Below are positions 16,974 to 25,598 of a stretch of DNA of 64,000 nucleotides, piece after piece. The DNA lies in the NCBI RefSeq assembly GCF_003989135.1, contig NZ_RYZZ01000001.1, positions 248,001 to 312,000 on the forward strand, read 5' to 3'. How positions within the stretch are numbered: the stretch's first letter is position 1; the number at the start of each line of letters is the position of its first letter. The notes beneath the pieces are model-generated. The model was given only the letters and a program-made list of their open reading frames with translations. It was not told where the DNA came from and searched no databases. The stretch is from Peribacillus cavernae. GTDB taxonomy: Bacteria > Bacillota > Bacilli > Bacillales > DSM-1321. The translations under genes were made by a program, and so were the position numbers.

Positions 16974-18073
16974 GTGACATCACCACTTACCATGGGAATA
17001 ATTCGAATTTGATCCTCCGGCAGCTGTACGTAAACGTCGGTTCCTTCTTTAAAATTGCTGGACCTATGATCATTTAACAAATTCACTTGCAGAACCAGCT
17101 TATTTATCTTCACATTCAGGTTGATAACAGAGCCGAAAAACTCGACATCCATAATCGTTCCTTTAAAAATATTGGGTCCCTTCATATAATTGTCCAGGAC
17201 TTTTATCGCTTCTGGCCTGATGGAAAGGGCCAGCTGTTCCTTTTTTCCCTCCAAGGCAATATGAAAAGGATGATTATGTACGACAAAATGTTCCGAACCA
17301 TCCAGCAGGGACACGTGTACTTTCTCTTCATCGGCTCTATCGACTTTAATAGACAGAAGATTGATTTCACCGATAAAACGGGCGACAAAATCATTAGTTG
17401 GTGTGTTGTAAATTTCAGTCGGCGTTCCTACCTGGTGGCATTCGCCAAAATTAAAAACAGCAATTCGATCACTCATAGATAATGCTTCTGCCTGGTCATG
17501 GGTAACATAAATCGTGGTAATCTTGTATTCTTGCTGCAACCGTAAGATCTCACTTCTCATTTCATCGCGTAACTTGGCATCCAGATTGCTCAGCGGCTCA
17601 TCCAATAGCAGAATTTGAGGTTCGATGACCAATGCCCGAGCAAGTGCCACACGCTGCTGCTGCCCCCCGCTTAGTTGACTCACTTGACGATCTGTATATT
17701 TCTCGAGCCTCACTTTATGAAGGACATCCTGTACCCGCGTTTTCACTTCATTTACAGGAATTTTTCTGACCTTCAATCCAAATGCCACATTTTCAAAGAC
17801 CGTCATATGAGGGAAAAGGGCATAGTTTTGAAAAACCATGCCCGTATTTCTTTTTTCCGGAGGTACACGCGTCATATCTTTTTCGCCAAATCGGACAAGG
17901 CCCTTTGTCGGGTAGTAAAAGCCGGCAATCATGCGGAGTGTAGTGGTCTTACCGCATCCACTTGGACCCAGAAAGGTAAAGAATTCCCCGTCCTTTATGT
18001 GTAAGTCTAAATGATCGACTGCGATTACGTTCCCGAAGGCTTTTTGGACATTTTCAAGTTTTATCGACGCCAT
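16970..18073 (-). CDS. ABC transporter ATPase (FbpC/PotA-like)
   Basis: ATP-binding subunit, 367 aa. Walker A GPSGCGKTT, signature LSGGQQQRVALARAL, Walker B ILLLDEPLSNLD and the switch His (YVTHDQAEAL) are intact. A C-terminal TOBE-like regulatory domain follows from about residue 240. It energises the fused permease. It lies 14 bp after the binding-protein gene and overlaps the permease start (ATGA-type coupling). Confidence 0.9.
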   Translation of the reverse strand: MASIKLENVQKAFGNVIAVDHLDLHIKDGEFFTFLGPSGCGKTTTLRMIAGFYYPTKGLVRFGEKDMTRVPPEKRNTGMVFQNYALFPHMTVFENVAFGLKVRKIPVNEVKTRVQDVLHKVRLEKYTDRQVSQLSGGQQQRVALARALVIEPQILLLDEPLSNLDAKLRDEMRSEILRLQQEYKITTIYVTHDQAEALSMSDRIAVFNFGECHQVGTPTEIYNTPTNDFVARFIGEINLLSIKVDRADEEKVHVSLLDGSEHFVVHNHPFHIALEGKKEQLALSIRPEAIKVLDNYMKGPNIFKGTIMDVEFFGSVINLNVKINKLVLQVNLLNDHRSSNFKEGTDVYVQLPEDQIRIIPMVSGDVT

Positions 18074-18087
18074 ACCAACTACACTTC

Positions 18088-19167
18088 CTATTCCTTAATT
18101 TCTTTATCTCCACTTTTAATGTTTTCGTCCCAATGCTGCATCCACTTATCGCTTTCTTTCTGGAATACCTGCCAATCGATGTCCATGCTCTTAATCTCAG
18201 TATCGGTAATCCACTTTGGCAAATCTTTCACATCATTTCTTGTTGGGATACGATAGAATTCCTCAGCCAAAATCTTGGCAGCTTCCGGTGTGTTGACAAA
18301 TTCATAGAATGCTTCTGCCGCTTTTGGATGCGGTGCATCTTTCACTACGGCAATCCCTTCTGTCAATACCGGTGTTCCGCTTTCGGGGATAATGAACTCG
18401 AATGGATAATTTTTATTTTCCTTCAGCATCACAACGTCCGGCATCGCCCAAACGGAGAGCACTCCTTCCCCTTTGGCAACTTTGCTGTACATCATTTCAG
18501 GATTTGCTGAATATTCTTTTGTATTTGCATCCAATTTCTCTAACCATTCATATCCTTTAGCCGGTTCATTTGAATTCTTGAAGTCACGGTAAATCATCGC
18601 CGAGAAAATCGTTCTCATCGTACCGGATGCTAATGGATAACGAATGATGATCTTATCCTTCCATTTAGGATCGAGGAGCTCATCCCAATCCTTTGGAGCT
18701 TCTTCCTTTGTTACCTTTTTACTGTTATACATAATGACTTCCGGTGTCTGACTTGTGCCGCTCCAGTGCCAATCCGGGTCATGGAAGCCTTCGTCCAGAG
18801 CAGCAGCGTATTTTGGTTCATACGGCTTTAGCAGACCCTCGTCTTTTGCTTGATCAAAACTTGTGGAAGGAGCTCCCCACCAAACATCTGCCTGTGGATT
18901 ATTTTTTTCCGAGCGGACGCGGTCTAGCACTTCCTGGGAACCCATATCCAGCCACTCGACATCAATATTATATTTTTGCTCGAATTGTTGTTCGAATTTG
19001 GACAAAATATCTTTTCCGTGCGGGGAGTAGATAACAATTTTTTCTTCCAGTTTACCTTCCTTTTCTTCTGGTTTACTCGAACTACTTTCTGAATTACATG
19101 CTGAAAGTAACAAAGCAGCAGATAACGTCAACGCTGTAACAACCGATACCTTTTTCTTTGTTTTCAT
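18088..19167 (-). CDS. ABC substrate-binding lipoprotein (FbpA/PhnS-like)
   Basis: Extracellular solute-binding lipoprotein of 359 aa. The signal peptide ends in LSAC (Cys24), then a Ser/Glu-rich linker and a type II binding fold starting IVIYSPHGKDIL. PQADVWWGAPSTSFDQ is typical of the Fe3+/2-aminoethylphosphonate/hexose-phosphate clade. I do not see the paired C-terminal tyrosines expected for a ferric-binding protein, so an organic anion is more likely than iron. GAGGGGG precedes the ATG, which overlaps the ROK gene stop. Confidence 0.85.
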   Translation of the reverse strand: MKTKKKVSVVTALTLSAALLLSACNSESSSSKPEEKEGKLEEKIVIYSPHGKDILSKFEQQFEQKYNIDVEWLDMGSQEVLDRVRSEKNNPQADVWWGAPSTSFDQAKDEGLLKPYEPKYAAALDEGFHDPDWHWSGTSQTPEVIMYNSKKVTKEEAPKDWDELLDPKWKDKIIIRYPLASGTMRTIFSAMIYRDFKNSNEPAKGYEWLEKLDANTKEYSANPEMMYSKVAKGEGVLSVWAMPDVVMLKENKNYPFEFIIPESGTPVLTEGIAVVKDAPHPKAAEAFYEFVNTPEAAKILAEEFYRIPTRNDVKDLPKWITDTEIKSMDIDWQVFQKESDKWMQHWDENIKSGDKEIKE

Positions 19168-20372
19168 AAACAGTCCCCCTCGTCATGATAATTTAAAATA
19201 CTTGCATGCTCCCGTAAAAACAGTGAAACTGCTCCCAGCACTCCTGCATGATCCCCTAACTGTGATGTATGAATTTCTACTGAACTTGGAAGATATTGAT
19301 TCACGATTTTACGTAAAGCAGGTAAAATAAGTTCGGTTGATTGTAAAACACCACCTCCCAAAATAATAACCTCAGGATTTAGCAAACTAGCAGCATTGAT
19401 CACCCCATATGCCAAATGCTCGATTGCTTCTTCAATTACTTCCAGGGCGATCCTATCCCCTTTTTTCGCTCGTTCAAATGCCATTTCACCTGTCAATTCA
19501 GATGTTTTAGCCTGTTCGAATAAAGCATGATCAGGCTCATTTCTGATGTGTGTTGTGAATTTGTCCCCTATTGATTTGCCGCCAGCTACACTTTCTAAAT
19601 AACCATAGCGATGAAAGGTCGGCTTAAAGTCATGTTTCAAATCCGTTTTATCTGTCACCATGTACCCGATCTCACCCGCGGCACTTGAAGAACCCCGGTA
19701 CAGCTGATTGTTAATAATAATACCGCTCCCGATACCGGTACCAACGGCGATAAATAAAACATTCTTTCTGTTCTTTGCGCTGCCCAGCCATTGTTCCCCG
19801 AGCGCGGCGGCATTGACATCATTGTCCACATAAACAGGGAACGAAAAGTACTTCTTAGCTTCACTAATAAAATCATATTGAACCCAGTTTAACGTGGGTG
19901 CCTCAACCACTATTCCAGTTGCGGTTTCCGTTATTCCAGGTACGCCTGCACCCATCCCTAATATATCCGTCCGGCCGATGTTGTTCTGTTGTAGTAAACG
20001 TTCCACTTCAGATGCGATTTGTTTTAACAATCCGGACTCCAGGTATGCACCGGTTGTAAAACTGCTTGATGCAATTATATTTCCTCGCAAATCACTGACG
20101 ACCGTATTTACTTTTGTCCCGCCAATATCTGTGCCGATAATATAAGCAGCCCGATCATTGAAATAAAGCTGAATCGGCCTCCTTCCTCCTTGTGAGGAGG
20201 CTTCACCGTTCCCTTTTTCAAAAACCCATTGTTCCTGGATAAGTTCATCGACTAATAAGGAGACAGTGGGCTTGCTTATTTTAATTTTCCCAGCAATCTC
20301 TGCTCTTGAAATAGGAGCATTTTCTTGAATACACTGCAAAACCCTTTTTTTATTGATGGATTTCATATACAT
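19164..20372 (-). CDS. ROK-family transcriptional repressor
   Basis: NagC/XylR-type ROK protein of about 402 aa. It has a winged helix (ISRAEIAGKIKISKPTVSLL), a kinase-like fold with GTDIGGTKVNTVV, and the ROK region ending in GGGVLQS. Sugars or amino sugars are the usual effectors. AAAGGA 6 nt upstream favours the ATG at 20372 over that at 20393. It heads the operon and faces the PIG-L gene across a 300-bp region with two palindromes of the XylR-operator style, so it very probably controls both directions. Confidence 0.85.
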   Translation of the reverse strand: MYMKSINKKRVLQCIQENAPISRAEIAGKIKISKPTVSLLVDELIQEQWVFEKGNGEASSQGGRRPIQLYFNDRAAYIIGTDIGGTKVNTVVSDLRGNIIASSSFTTGAYLESGLLKQIASEVERLLQQNNIGRTDILGMGAGVPGITETATGIVVEAPTLNWVQYDFISEAKKYFSFPVYVDNDVNAAALGEQWLGSAKNRKNVLFIAVGTGIGSGIIINNQLYRGSSSAAGEIGYMVTDKTDLKHDFKPTFHRYGYLESVAGGKSIGDKFTTHIRNEPDHALFEQAKTSELTGEMAFERAKKGDRIALEVIEEAIEHLAYGVINAASLLNPEVIILGGGVLQSTELILPALRKIVNQYLPSSVEIHTSQLGDHAGVLGAVSLFLREHASILNYHDEGDCL

Positions 20373-20418
20373 AGGTGTTCCTTTAAAACTCATAGCATCA
20401 CGGCCTTAACAATATTGG

Positions 20419-20443
20419 TTAGTTAGATTTACTAATTAACTAG
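20419..20443. promoter_or_regulatory. ROK operator candidate, repressor side
   Basis: Imperfect palindrome containing TTAGTTAG and CTAATTAACTAG, located 47 bp upstream of the preferred ROK start. It resembles the better palindrome at 20610-20630 in base content and half-site (AGTTAG/CTAACT). Confidence 0.5.
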
Positions 20444-20461
20444 CGCTAATATAACGTAATT

Positions 20462-20475
20462 GGAAAACGTTTGCA
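20462..20475. promoter_or_regulatory. cre-like box in divergent region
   Basis: GGAAAACGTTTGCA; read on the minus strand, TGCAAACGTTTTCC is close to the cre consensus with two deviations. It suggests carbon catabolite control of the ROK regulon. Confidence 0.35.
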
Positions 20476-20609
20476 ATACACTTTTTAGAATATTTATATT
20501 ATTCTAAACAGAAGATTATTTATGAAAAATACAAATATAGTCAGAACATTAAAAGTATTTACAATTTTATTTATACATGTTATTCATTAGTTATGGGTTT
20601 TTTATCTAC

Positions 20610-20630
20610 AGTTAGTTAGGTAAACTAACT
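20610..20630. promoter_or_regulatory. ROK operator candidate, PIG-L side
   Basis: AGTTAGTT-AGGTA-AACTAACT is a perfect inverted repeat with 8-bp arms and a 5-bp centre, 77 bp upstream of the PIG-L TTG start. It is similar in style to XylR operators (TTAGTTTG...CAAACTAA) bound by ROK proteins. Confidence 0.65.
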
Positions 20631-20706
20631 AACTACTAAATACCCAGATCGAAAGGATTGTCTCTGATCTTACGTTTTTACTTCAAAAACGAAAGGGGTT
20701 ACAAGA

Positions 20707-23214
20707 TTGAAAAAGTTTCTAGTTTCTATACTTGCTCTTCTTTTAGTTGTGTCTTTGTTGCCGATCAGCGGAAACGCTTCAGAATCACGGACGCACGATG
20801 CGGACTTATGGAATGCTGTGAAACCTCTTGAAACAACAGTCACTTTCTTAAATACAGGAGCACATCCTGATGATGAGAGAAGTGATTTTCTTGCCTATTT
20901 ATCAAGAGGACTTGGGGTCACCACTTCAAGCCTTATCGCGAACCGCGGTGAAGGCGGTCAGAATGAAATTGGAAATGAATTAGATAATGGGCTCGGAATC
21001 ATCCGGTCAAGGGAAATGATTGAAGCAGCCAAGATTACCGGTGTGAAAGCTTACCATCTAAGCCAAACGACATCTGATCCAATCTATGACTTCGGTTTCT
21101 CGAAAACCCCTCAAGAAACATTGGCCAAGTGGGGAGAAGACCTTACTTACGAACGCCTGATCAGGTTTATCCGTACGTATCAGCCTGATATTGTCATGCC
21201 ATCATTTAGAAACGACCATACCCAGCATGGACACCATCGCGCTATGGAAATTCTAAGTGAACGCGCCTTTAAGGATGCGGCAGATCCAAATGTATATCCG
21301 AAACAATTAAAAGAAGGCCTGACTACCTGGCAGGTTAAAAAGCTGTATTTGCCTGCAGCATCCAAAGAAACGGCAACGGCTTCCATCGAAATCGGGATGT
21401 ACGATCCGGTTTACAAGATGACATATCCACAATTAGGCGAGCAATCCCGTTATATGCATAAAAGCCAGGGCATGGGTTCAGACATCCCTGCGGCCCCAAG
21501 ACAAATTCACCTTGAATTACTTAATAGTGCTATAAACACAGAAGGCAGCAAGGACCTATTCGCAGGTGTTCCATATAACTTTACAGAATGGGGGAATGTC
21601 CTTCCAACAAAGGAAAAATCCTTAAAAAAGCAATTAACGAAACTCCAACAAGATTTAAACTCGATTATTGCAGCTTATCCAAATAACGATAAAGTATTTG
21701 CACAAACCCTACATGCATTGAAAGACGTTCAAAAACTAGTAAAGAAAACAAAAAAAGCCAAATTGGATCGGCAACTGGAAGCAGATTTACTTCATAAACT
21801 TTCCTTAAAGCAACAACAATTACAAACAGTAAGCTTCGTGTCCTCAAAACTGAAGGTAACTGCAAAAGCAGCATCCAACGTTCTTACAGAAGGACAAAAA
21901 ACAACAGTCCAGGTTACTCTTGAAAACAATGGCAAACAAAAGCTAAAAAATACAGATGTTTCTTTAGCAGCTCCAAAGAATTGGAAAATTACCACCACAG
22001 ACAAATCAAAGTCACTTGCTCCTGGAGAAATCAAACAAATGACCTACCAGGTCAAAGTCCCGAAAAGTGCGGATATTTACCACGCTTATAAGGATGCTGT
22101 TATGCAGGCACAGGTGAGTTATAAATCGAGTGGAACAACAACCGAACACACCCAGGAATTAGAAGGAACAGTTGCGGTTCTTCCAGAAGTTGGCATCACC
22201 CTATCCCCTGAAGATATAGTGGTGAACACGGAAGACGTCCAGGAGGAAATTCCTGTTACTGTAAAGGTCACAAACTATCAAGAAGGCAAAACGCATGCTA
22301 ACGTAACTTTAAACACGCCAAAAGGATGGGAAAGCGTTCCACAAAAAGCGGCCATCGATTTTGGAAAGCAATTAGAGGAAAAATCGGTAACCTTCAAACT
22401 GAAGCCTCCGAGAAATATTCAAGCCGGAGATTTCAAGATAGGGGCTACAGCAATGGTAAATGAGAAGACCCTTGATTCAACCATTCAGGAAATTTCCTAT
22501 GACCATATCGGAACTTTCTATTACCAGTATCCAGCAGAGCTGAATGTAGCTGCCTTTGTACTTCTCAAACCGGACAAATTAAAAATCGGCTACATCGACA
22601 GTGGATTTGATAAAGTAGCGGATGCTTTTGTAAATACAGGTTTTGACATTAGCAAACTGACAGAAGCCGATCTCGCAACGGGTGATCTAAGCCAGTACGA
22701 TACGATTGTAACAGGAATCCGTGCATACTTATCACGTGAGGACTTACTGAAAAACAATGCACGCTTGCTGAAATACGTGGAAGATGGCGGACATTTAGTC
22801 GTTCAATACCATAAACCAGGCGACAAATGGGACCCGGCAACTACCGCTCCATACAAGTTAAAAATTGGAGAACCATCAATCCGCTGGAGAGTAACCGATG
22901 AAAACGCAAAAGTCACCGTACTGAAACCCGAATCCCCGCTATTTAACTATCCGAATAAAATCACGGATAAAGACTGGGATCAATGGGTTCAAGAAAGAGG
23001 ACTTTACTATCCAATGGAGTGGGATGACCGCTTCGAAACATTCGTAAGCATGGGAGATCCGAACGAAGAACCTTTCAACGGCGGCATCCTAATGGCTAAC
23101 TACGGCAAAGGAACCTATCTATACACAAACCTGGTCTTCTACCGCCAAATCCAAGGCCAGGTACCGGGAGGATATCGAATCTTTACCAATTTGATTAGTT
23201 ATGGTGCGAGGTGA
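20707..23214 (+). CDS. Secreted multidomain PIG-L deacetylase
   Basis: 835-aa exported protein. A signal peptide covers about residues 1-24. The PIG-L/LmbE zinc hydrolase domain (about 45-290) has GAHPDDE at 51-57 and HTQHGHH at 171-177. A Lys-rich helical linker (about 305-370) leads to two beta-sandwich modules of the NEW3/alpha-galactosidase-associated type (about 380-600), then a ThuA/GATase-like domain (about 605-835). PIG-L enzymes deacetylate N-acetylglucosaminyl compounds. The start is TTG with GAAAGGGG 9 nt upstream. It is divergent from the ROK-ABC-lyase operon and shares its operator region, suggesting it prepares the imported substrate outside the cell. Confidence 0.85.
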   Translation: MKKFLVSILALLLVVSLLPISGNASESRTHDADLWNAVKPLETTVTFLNTGAHPDDERSDFLAYLSRGLGVTTSSLIANRGEGGQNEIGNELDNGLGIIRSREMIEAAKITGVKAYHLSQTTSDPIYDFGFSKTPQETLAKWGEDLTYERLIRFIRTYQPDIVMPSFRNDHTQHGHHRAMEILSERAFKDAADPNVYPKQLKEGLTTWQVKKLYLPAASKETATASIEIGMYDPVYKMTYPQLGEQSRYMHKSQGMGSDIPAAPRQIHLELLNSAINTEGSKDLFAGVPYNFTEWGNVLPTKEKSLKKQLTKLQQDLNSIIAAYPNNDKVFAQTLHALKDVQKLVKKTKKAKLDRQLEADLLHKLSLKQQQLQTVSFVSSKLKVTAKAASNVLTEGQKTTVQVTLENNGKQKLKNTDVSLAAPKNWKITTTDKSKSLAPGEIKQMTYQVKVPKSADIYHAYKDAVMQAQVSYKSSGTTTEHTQELEGTVAVLPEVGITLSPEDIVVNTEDVQEEIPVTVKVTNYQEGKTHANVTLNTPKGWESVPQKAAIDFGKQLEEKSVTFKLKPPRNIQAGDFKIGATAMVNEKTLDSTIQEISYDHIGTFYYQYPAELNVAAFVLLKPDKLKIGYIDSGFDKVADAFVNTGFDISKLTEADLATGDLSQYDTIVTGIRAYLSREDLLKNNARLLKYVEDGGHLVVQYHKPGDKWDPATTAPYKLKIGEPSIRWRVTDENAKVTVLKPESPLFNYPNKITDKDWDQWVQERGLYYPMEWDDRFETFVSMGDPNEEPFNGGILMANYGKGTYLYTNLVFYRQIQGQVPGGYRIFTNLISYGAR

Positions 23215-23252
23215 CAGATTCCATTATTTGTTCTATCCAAACCTAACAACAA

Positions 23253-23294
23253 AAACAAGCCACTTTTCTATAATTAAGAGTGGCTTGTTTTTTC
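23253..23294 (+). terminator. Terminator of PIG-L gene
   Basis: AACAAGCCACT pairs with AGTGGCTTGTT and is followed by TTTTT, 40 bp after the stop codon. Confidence 0.85.
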
Positions 23295-23313
23295 GTACTT
23301 ATTCTAACGTTCT

Positions 23314-23353
23314 TAAGGATTTTTATCTTGATTTTTCAATAAGTCGATGTTTA
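23314..23353 (-). pseudogene. 3'-end scar shared with 52895 gene
   Basis: On the minus strand this encodes HRLIEKSR-stop, matching HRLIEQSR-stop at 52895-52921, and the similarity runs past the stop (TTCTTAAGGA, CAATAAGTCGATG on the plus strand). Only the last codons survive here. Confidence 0.5.
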
Positions 23354-23361
23354 AAGGAGTG

Positions 23362-23374
23362 GGGGTCTGACCCC
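23362..23374. repeat. GGGGTCTGACCCC palindrome
   Basis: Short perfect palindrome GGGGTCTGACCCC followed by TTT. From memory, this motif recurs in intergenic regions of Bacillus genomes. No function is assigned. Confidence 0.5.
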
Positions 23375-23421
23375 TTTATTAGTTTACTTGTTTATTTGTT
23401 TTTCTTCACTGTTTTAACGAT

Positions 23422-23589
23422 TTATCTTTCGTATTTGTTTAGGTATTCTTCTAAAAACATTATATCGTCCTCATCTTGGGGGATAAGTCCGAGATATTTA
23501 TGTTCCCATATGATTTGCTGCTCGTGTGGATCAGCCTCAGAAAGATCGTCATAATTGTAATCAATCAATTGCTTGATAAATAATCCCTA
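23422..23589 (-). pseudogene. Truncated YezG-type immunity gene copy
   Basis: The frame reads GLFIKQLIDYNYDDLSEADP followed by QQIIWEHKYLGLIPQDED and ends at TAA. This parallels the C-terminus of the intact immunity protein at 23631-24122 (YGYEDLTENDP, QVIWEYKTLGIIPENG). A TAG lies immediately upstream, so the N-terminal two thirds are gone. Confidence 0.7.
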
Positions 23590-23630
23590 ATCTAGTTTCA
23601 TCCATCTGATTTACCAAAGTCAACTCCCCA

Positions 23631-24122
23631 CTATCTTTTTTCTTCTCCGTTTTCTAAATTTTTCATATATATATCAAATAAAGACTTTTTATAACTTCCG
23701 TTTTCCGGAATAATGCCAAGTGTTTTATATTCCCAAATAACTTGAGTTTCAATTGGATCGTTTTCAGTCAAATCCTCATACCCGTACTCTATTTTAAAGT
23801 TTCCTGTGTTCTCTAAAATGAAGGTAAGGCATGTCCATTGTTCTTGATCACTTCCTCGAATTTCCTCCCATAATTCAAAAAAACAATCATCTAACTCAGT
23901 TCTTAAGTTTATAAATTCGTCCTCATCTAAATTAAAACTTTTAGGGACATTTAAACTGTAAACTGGCTTATTCCCCCCTACAGGAAAGTAATAAAAGAAT
24001 ACTGTCCCATGGTCTTCACTTATTTGTGCATATAAATAAATCTTTTCCCATTCTTCCGGAATCATTTCATTCATAATTTGAGCAGCCTTCTGAAAAATTT
24101 CTTCCGTTATCTGTGTATCCAC
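23631..24122 (-). CDS. YezG/DUF600-type immunity protein
   Basis: 163-aa acidic protein of the DUF600 family, to which B. subtilis YezG, antitoxin of the LXG DNase YeeF, belongs. Family features are the repeated W residues (IPEEWEKIYLYAQISEDHG, EEIRGSDQEQWTCLTFILEN) and IWEYKTLG near the end. The GTG start at 24122 has GGAGGTTAATTAAA upstream. It begins 5 bp after the toxin tail, in the toxin-immunity order expected for polymorphic toxins. It probably binds and blocks a nuclease toxin of this type, even though the adjacent copy is broken. Confidence 0.8.
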   Translation of the reverse strand: MDTQITEEIFQKAAQIMNEMIPEEWEKIYLYAQISEDHGTVFFYYFPVGGNKPVYSLNVPKSFNLDEDEFINLRTELDDCFFELWEEIRGSDQEQWTCLTFILENTGNFKIEYGYEDLTENDPIETQVIWEYKTLGIIPENGSYKKSLFDIYMKNLENGEEKR

Positions 24123-24127
24123 TTTAA

Positions 24128-24903
24128 TTAACCTCCAGATCTGTTTTGAAATACTTTAGTAAAAACTTCTCCATCTATTGTAGAATCTATCATAAAGCGT
24201 ATAGGTCTTTGTGAATCACCCCTAAAAACAGGTCTTACTTTTACGTATACTTCTTGTCCTTGTTTTAACGCTTTACTCCATGCATTTTCAAGCGTTTTAA
24301 ATGCTCCCCTATTCAAATTTGAATCCATAGGTACTAGATTATCAAGTCCACCTGAACCTTTAAAAATACTTGCAATTAAATGTCCTCCATCATCAGTTAT
24401 TAAGCGGTCTTCTCTTCCTGCAACCTTTTGCGCATGAATATTTCTTTTTGCTTTTCCTAATTCTAATTTACCTTCAACCGTTGAAATACGACCGACACTG
24501 TCAGTAGTATAAGTGTAACCTACTTCTGTTATATATTTAATATTAGGTTTTAGGACCTCTCTTCTTCCTTGTTTTGTATAATGTTGTCCGTACTCAACAG
24601 TAGTAATTTTTCATTGGTTTTAACAGCTCCCTGAGATGCATTTCCAGTAAATTCTTCACCCGCCGAAGGCTTACCAGCCTCCACACTCTTCAACGAAAAC
24701 TCCTGCTTAATATCACTAATCGATTTCTTCTCGACCTCGATGATCTTAGTGTTTAAGCCCGGCCCTACAGCTTCAAACACCCGAACCCCAACAGGTACTT
24801 CCACTTTCCCGACTTTCTTCCCTAAGTCCTTCAGTATCAGCTGAGCTTCTTCCACTTTGGCTTTCGCATAGACATTGCTATACTCCCGTCTAATTCTGGA
24901 TAA
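24128..24903 (-). pseudogene. LXG-type nuclease toxin tail, frameshifted
   Basis: C-terminal part of an LXG polymorphic toxin with a DNA/RNA non-specific endonuclease domain (Endonuclea_NS_2 type). The catalytic-motif region DDGGHLIASIFKGSG and NLVPMDSNLNRG are intact near 24300-24400. The upstream part, from SRIRREYSNVYAKAK through NASQGAVKTNEK, is in another frame. The two join at a run of five A near 24605-24610, where one extra base would restore EKITTVEYGQHYTKQGRR. A TGA at 24904 ends the homology upstream, so the LXG export domain is missing. It is either a silent cassette or a decaying gene. Confidence 0.75.
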
Positions 24904-24928
24904 TCAACACTCATGAAGCATAATAATT

Positions 24929-24964
24929 AAAAAGCCCTTGGGGAAGAATTCCCAAGAGCTTTTT
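24929..24964 (-). terminator. Terminator upstream of toxin remnant
   Basis: AAAAGCCCTTGGG (24930-24942) pairs imperfectly with CCCAAGAGCTTTT (24951-24963) around GAATT. It would stop minus-strand transcripts entering from the permease scar. Confidence 0.7.
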
Positions 24965-24988
24965 ATTGACCAAGGCAAAAGCGCAATT

Positions 24989-25264
24989 TTAGGAATGGGA
25001 TAGTTGGAATAAACTCGGTGTCACAATCACATCTGCCCATCTGGAAAAACCGAGAATTAATCCGATGACGATGCCCAAAATAGCTCCACAGGTGTAACCT
25101 ACCCCGACGCGGTACAAGCTGGCAAACAGATTCTGGTATAACTCCCCGCTTACGATCATGTCCTTTGCTGTTACCAAAATAGTGGATGGAGCCGGTAGTC
25201 CGGTGGCGCGTGCGATCTGGAAAAGACCCTTTTTCTTAACTCTTAATTTTATAATTGCCTTCAA
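24989..25264 (-). pseudogene. SsuC/TauC-type permease fragment, chimeric start
   Basis: Residues from LPAPSTILVTAKDMIVSGEL to GLILGFSRWADVIVTPSLFQ are the first third of a sulfonate/nitrate/taurine ABC permease; the rest is absent. The first 16 residues are not permease: RVKKKGLFQIARATG mirrors the signal-peptide start VKKKGLFKIVLATG of the secreted GDPD protein at 55076, and the DNA similarity extends into its ribosome-site region. It is thus a scar made by joining two unrelated gene pieces, and is probably not functional. Confidence 0.7.
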
Positions 25265-25319
25265 ATGCTTTTCCTGATCCTTTCACTAGTACCGGATGGA
25301 ACATGGACATGCCAAACCT

Positions 25320-25350
25320 TACGTGGAAGATGGCGGACATGTAGTCGTTC
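25320..25350 (+). pseudogene. Scar of a second PIG-L-type gene
   Basis: 31 bp that match 22783-22813 of the PIG-L gene at 30 positions (VEDGGH region). It runs straight into a terminator resembling the one behind that gene, as if an internal deletion had joined the middle of a second copy to its 3' end. Confidence 0.65.
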
Positions 25351-25357
25351 TAACAAT

Positions 25358-25406
25358 AAAACCAAGCCGCTTTTCTGTATGTTGAGGCGGCTTGGTTTTG
25401 CTTTTT
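25358..25406 (+). terminator. Terminator of deleted PIG-L-type copy
   Basis: AACCAAGCCGC pairs with GCGGCTTGGTT, followed by TTGCTTTTTT. The arms and loop (CTTTTCTGTA) resemble the PIG-L gene terminator at 23253-23294. Confidence 0.7.
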
Positions 25407-25598
25407 TATAAAAATATAATTAAGCAGGAACTGGTGATCACAATTATAAGGAGTTAACGAGTGTAATGTCCTGGAGTCATTCTGGAAAAAGAAAAGAGGA
25501 AGCCTCCCAACAAGTTTAACTGCACCAACAGTTACAGGGGAGACGTCCTACCAAAATAGCACTATTGAAATCAGATTCCTTGATTTGGTTTTTTGTTT

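Noticed and set aside
15282..19167. Naming the ABC importer a ferric iron transporter
   Set aside because: The fold class also carries hexose phosphates, phosphonates and thiamine; no iron-binding Tyr pair or Fur box was seen.
24989..25264. Working ABC permease gene
   Set aside because: Only the first third of the permease fold is present and its N-terminus comes from another gene.
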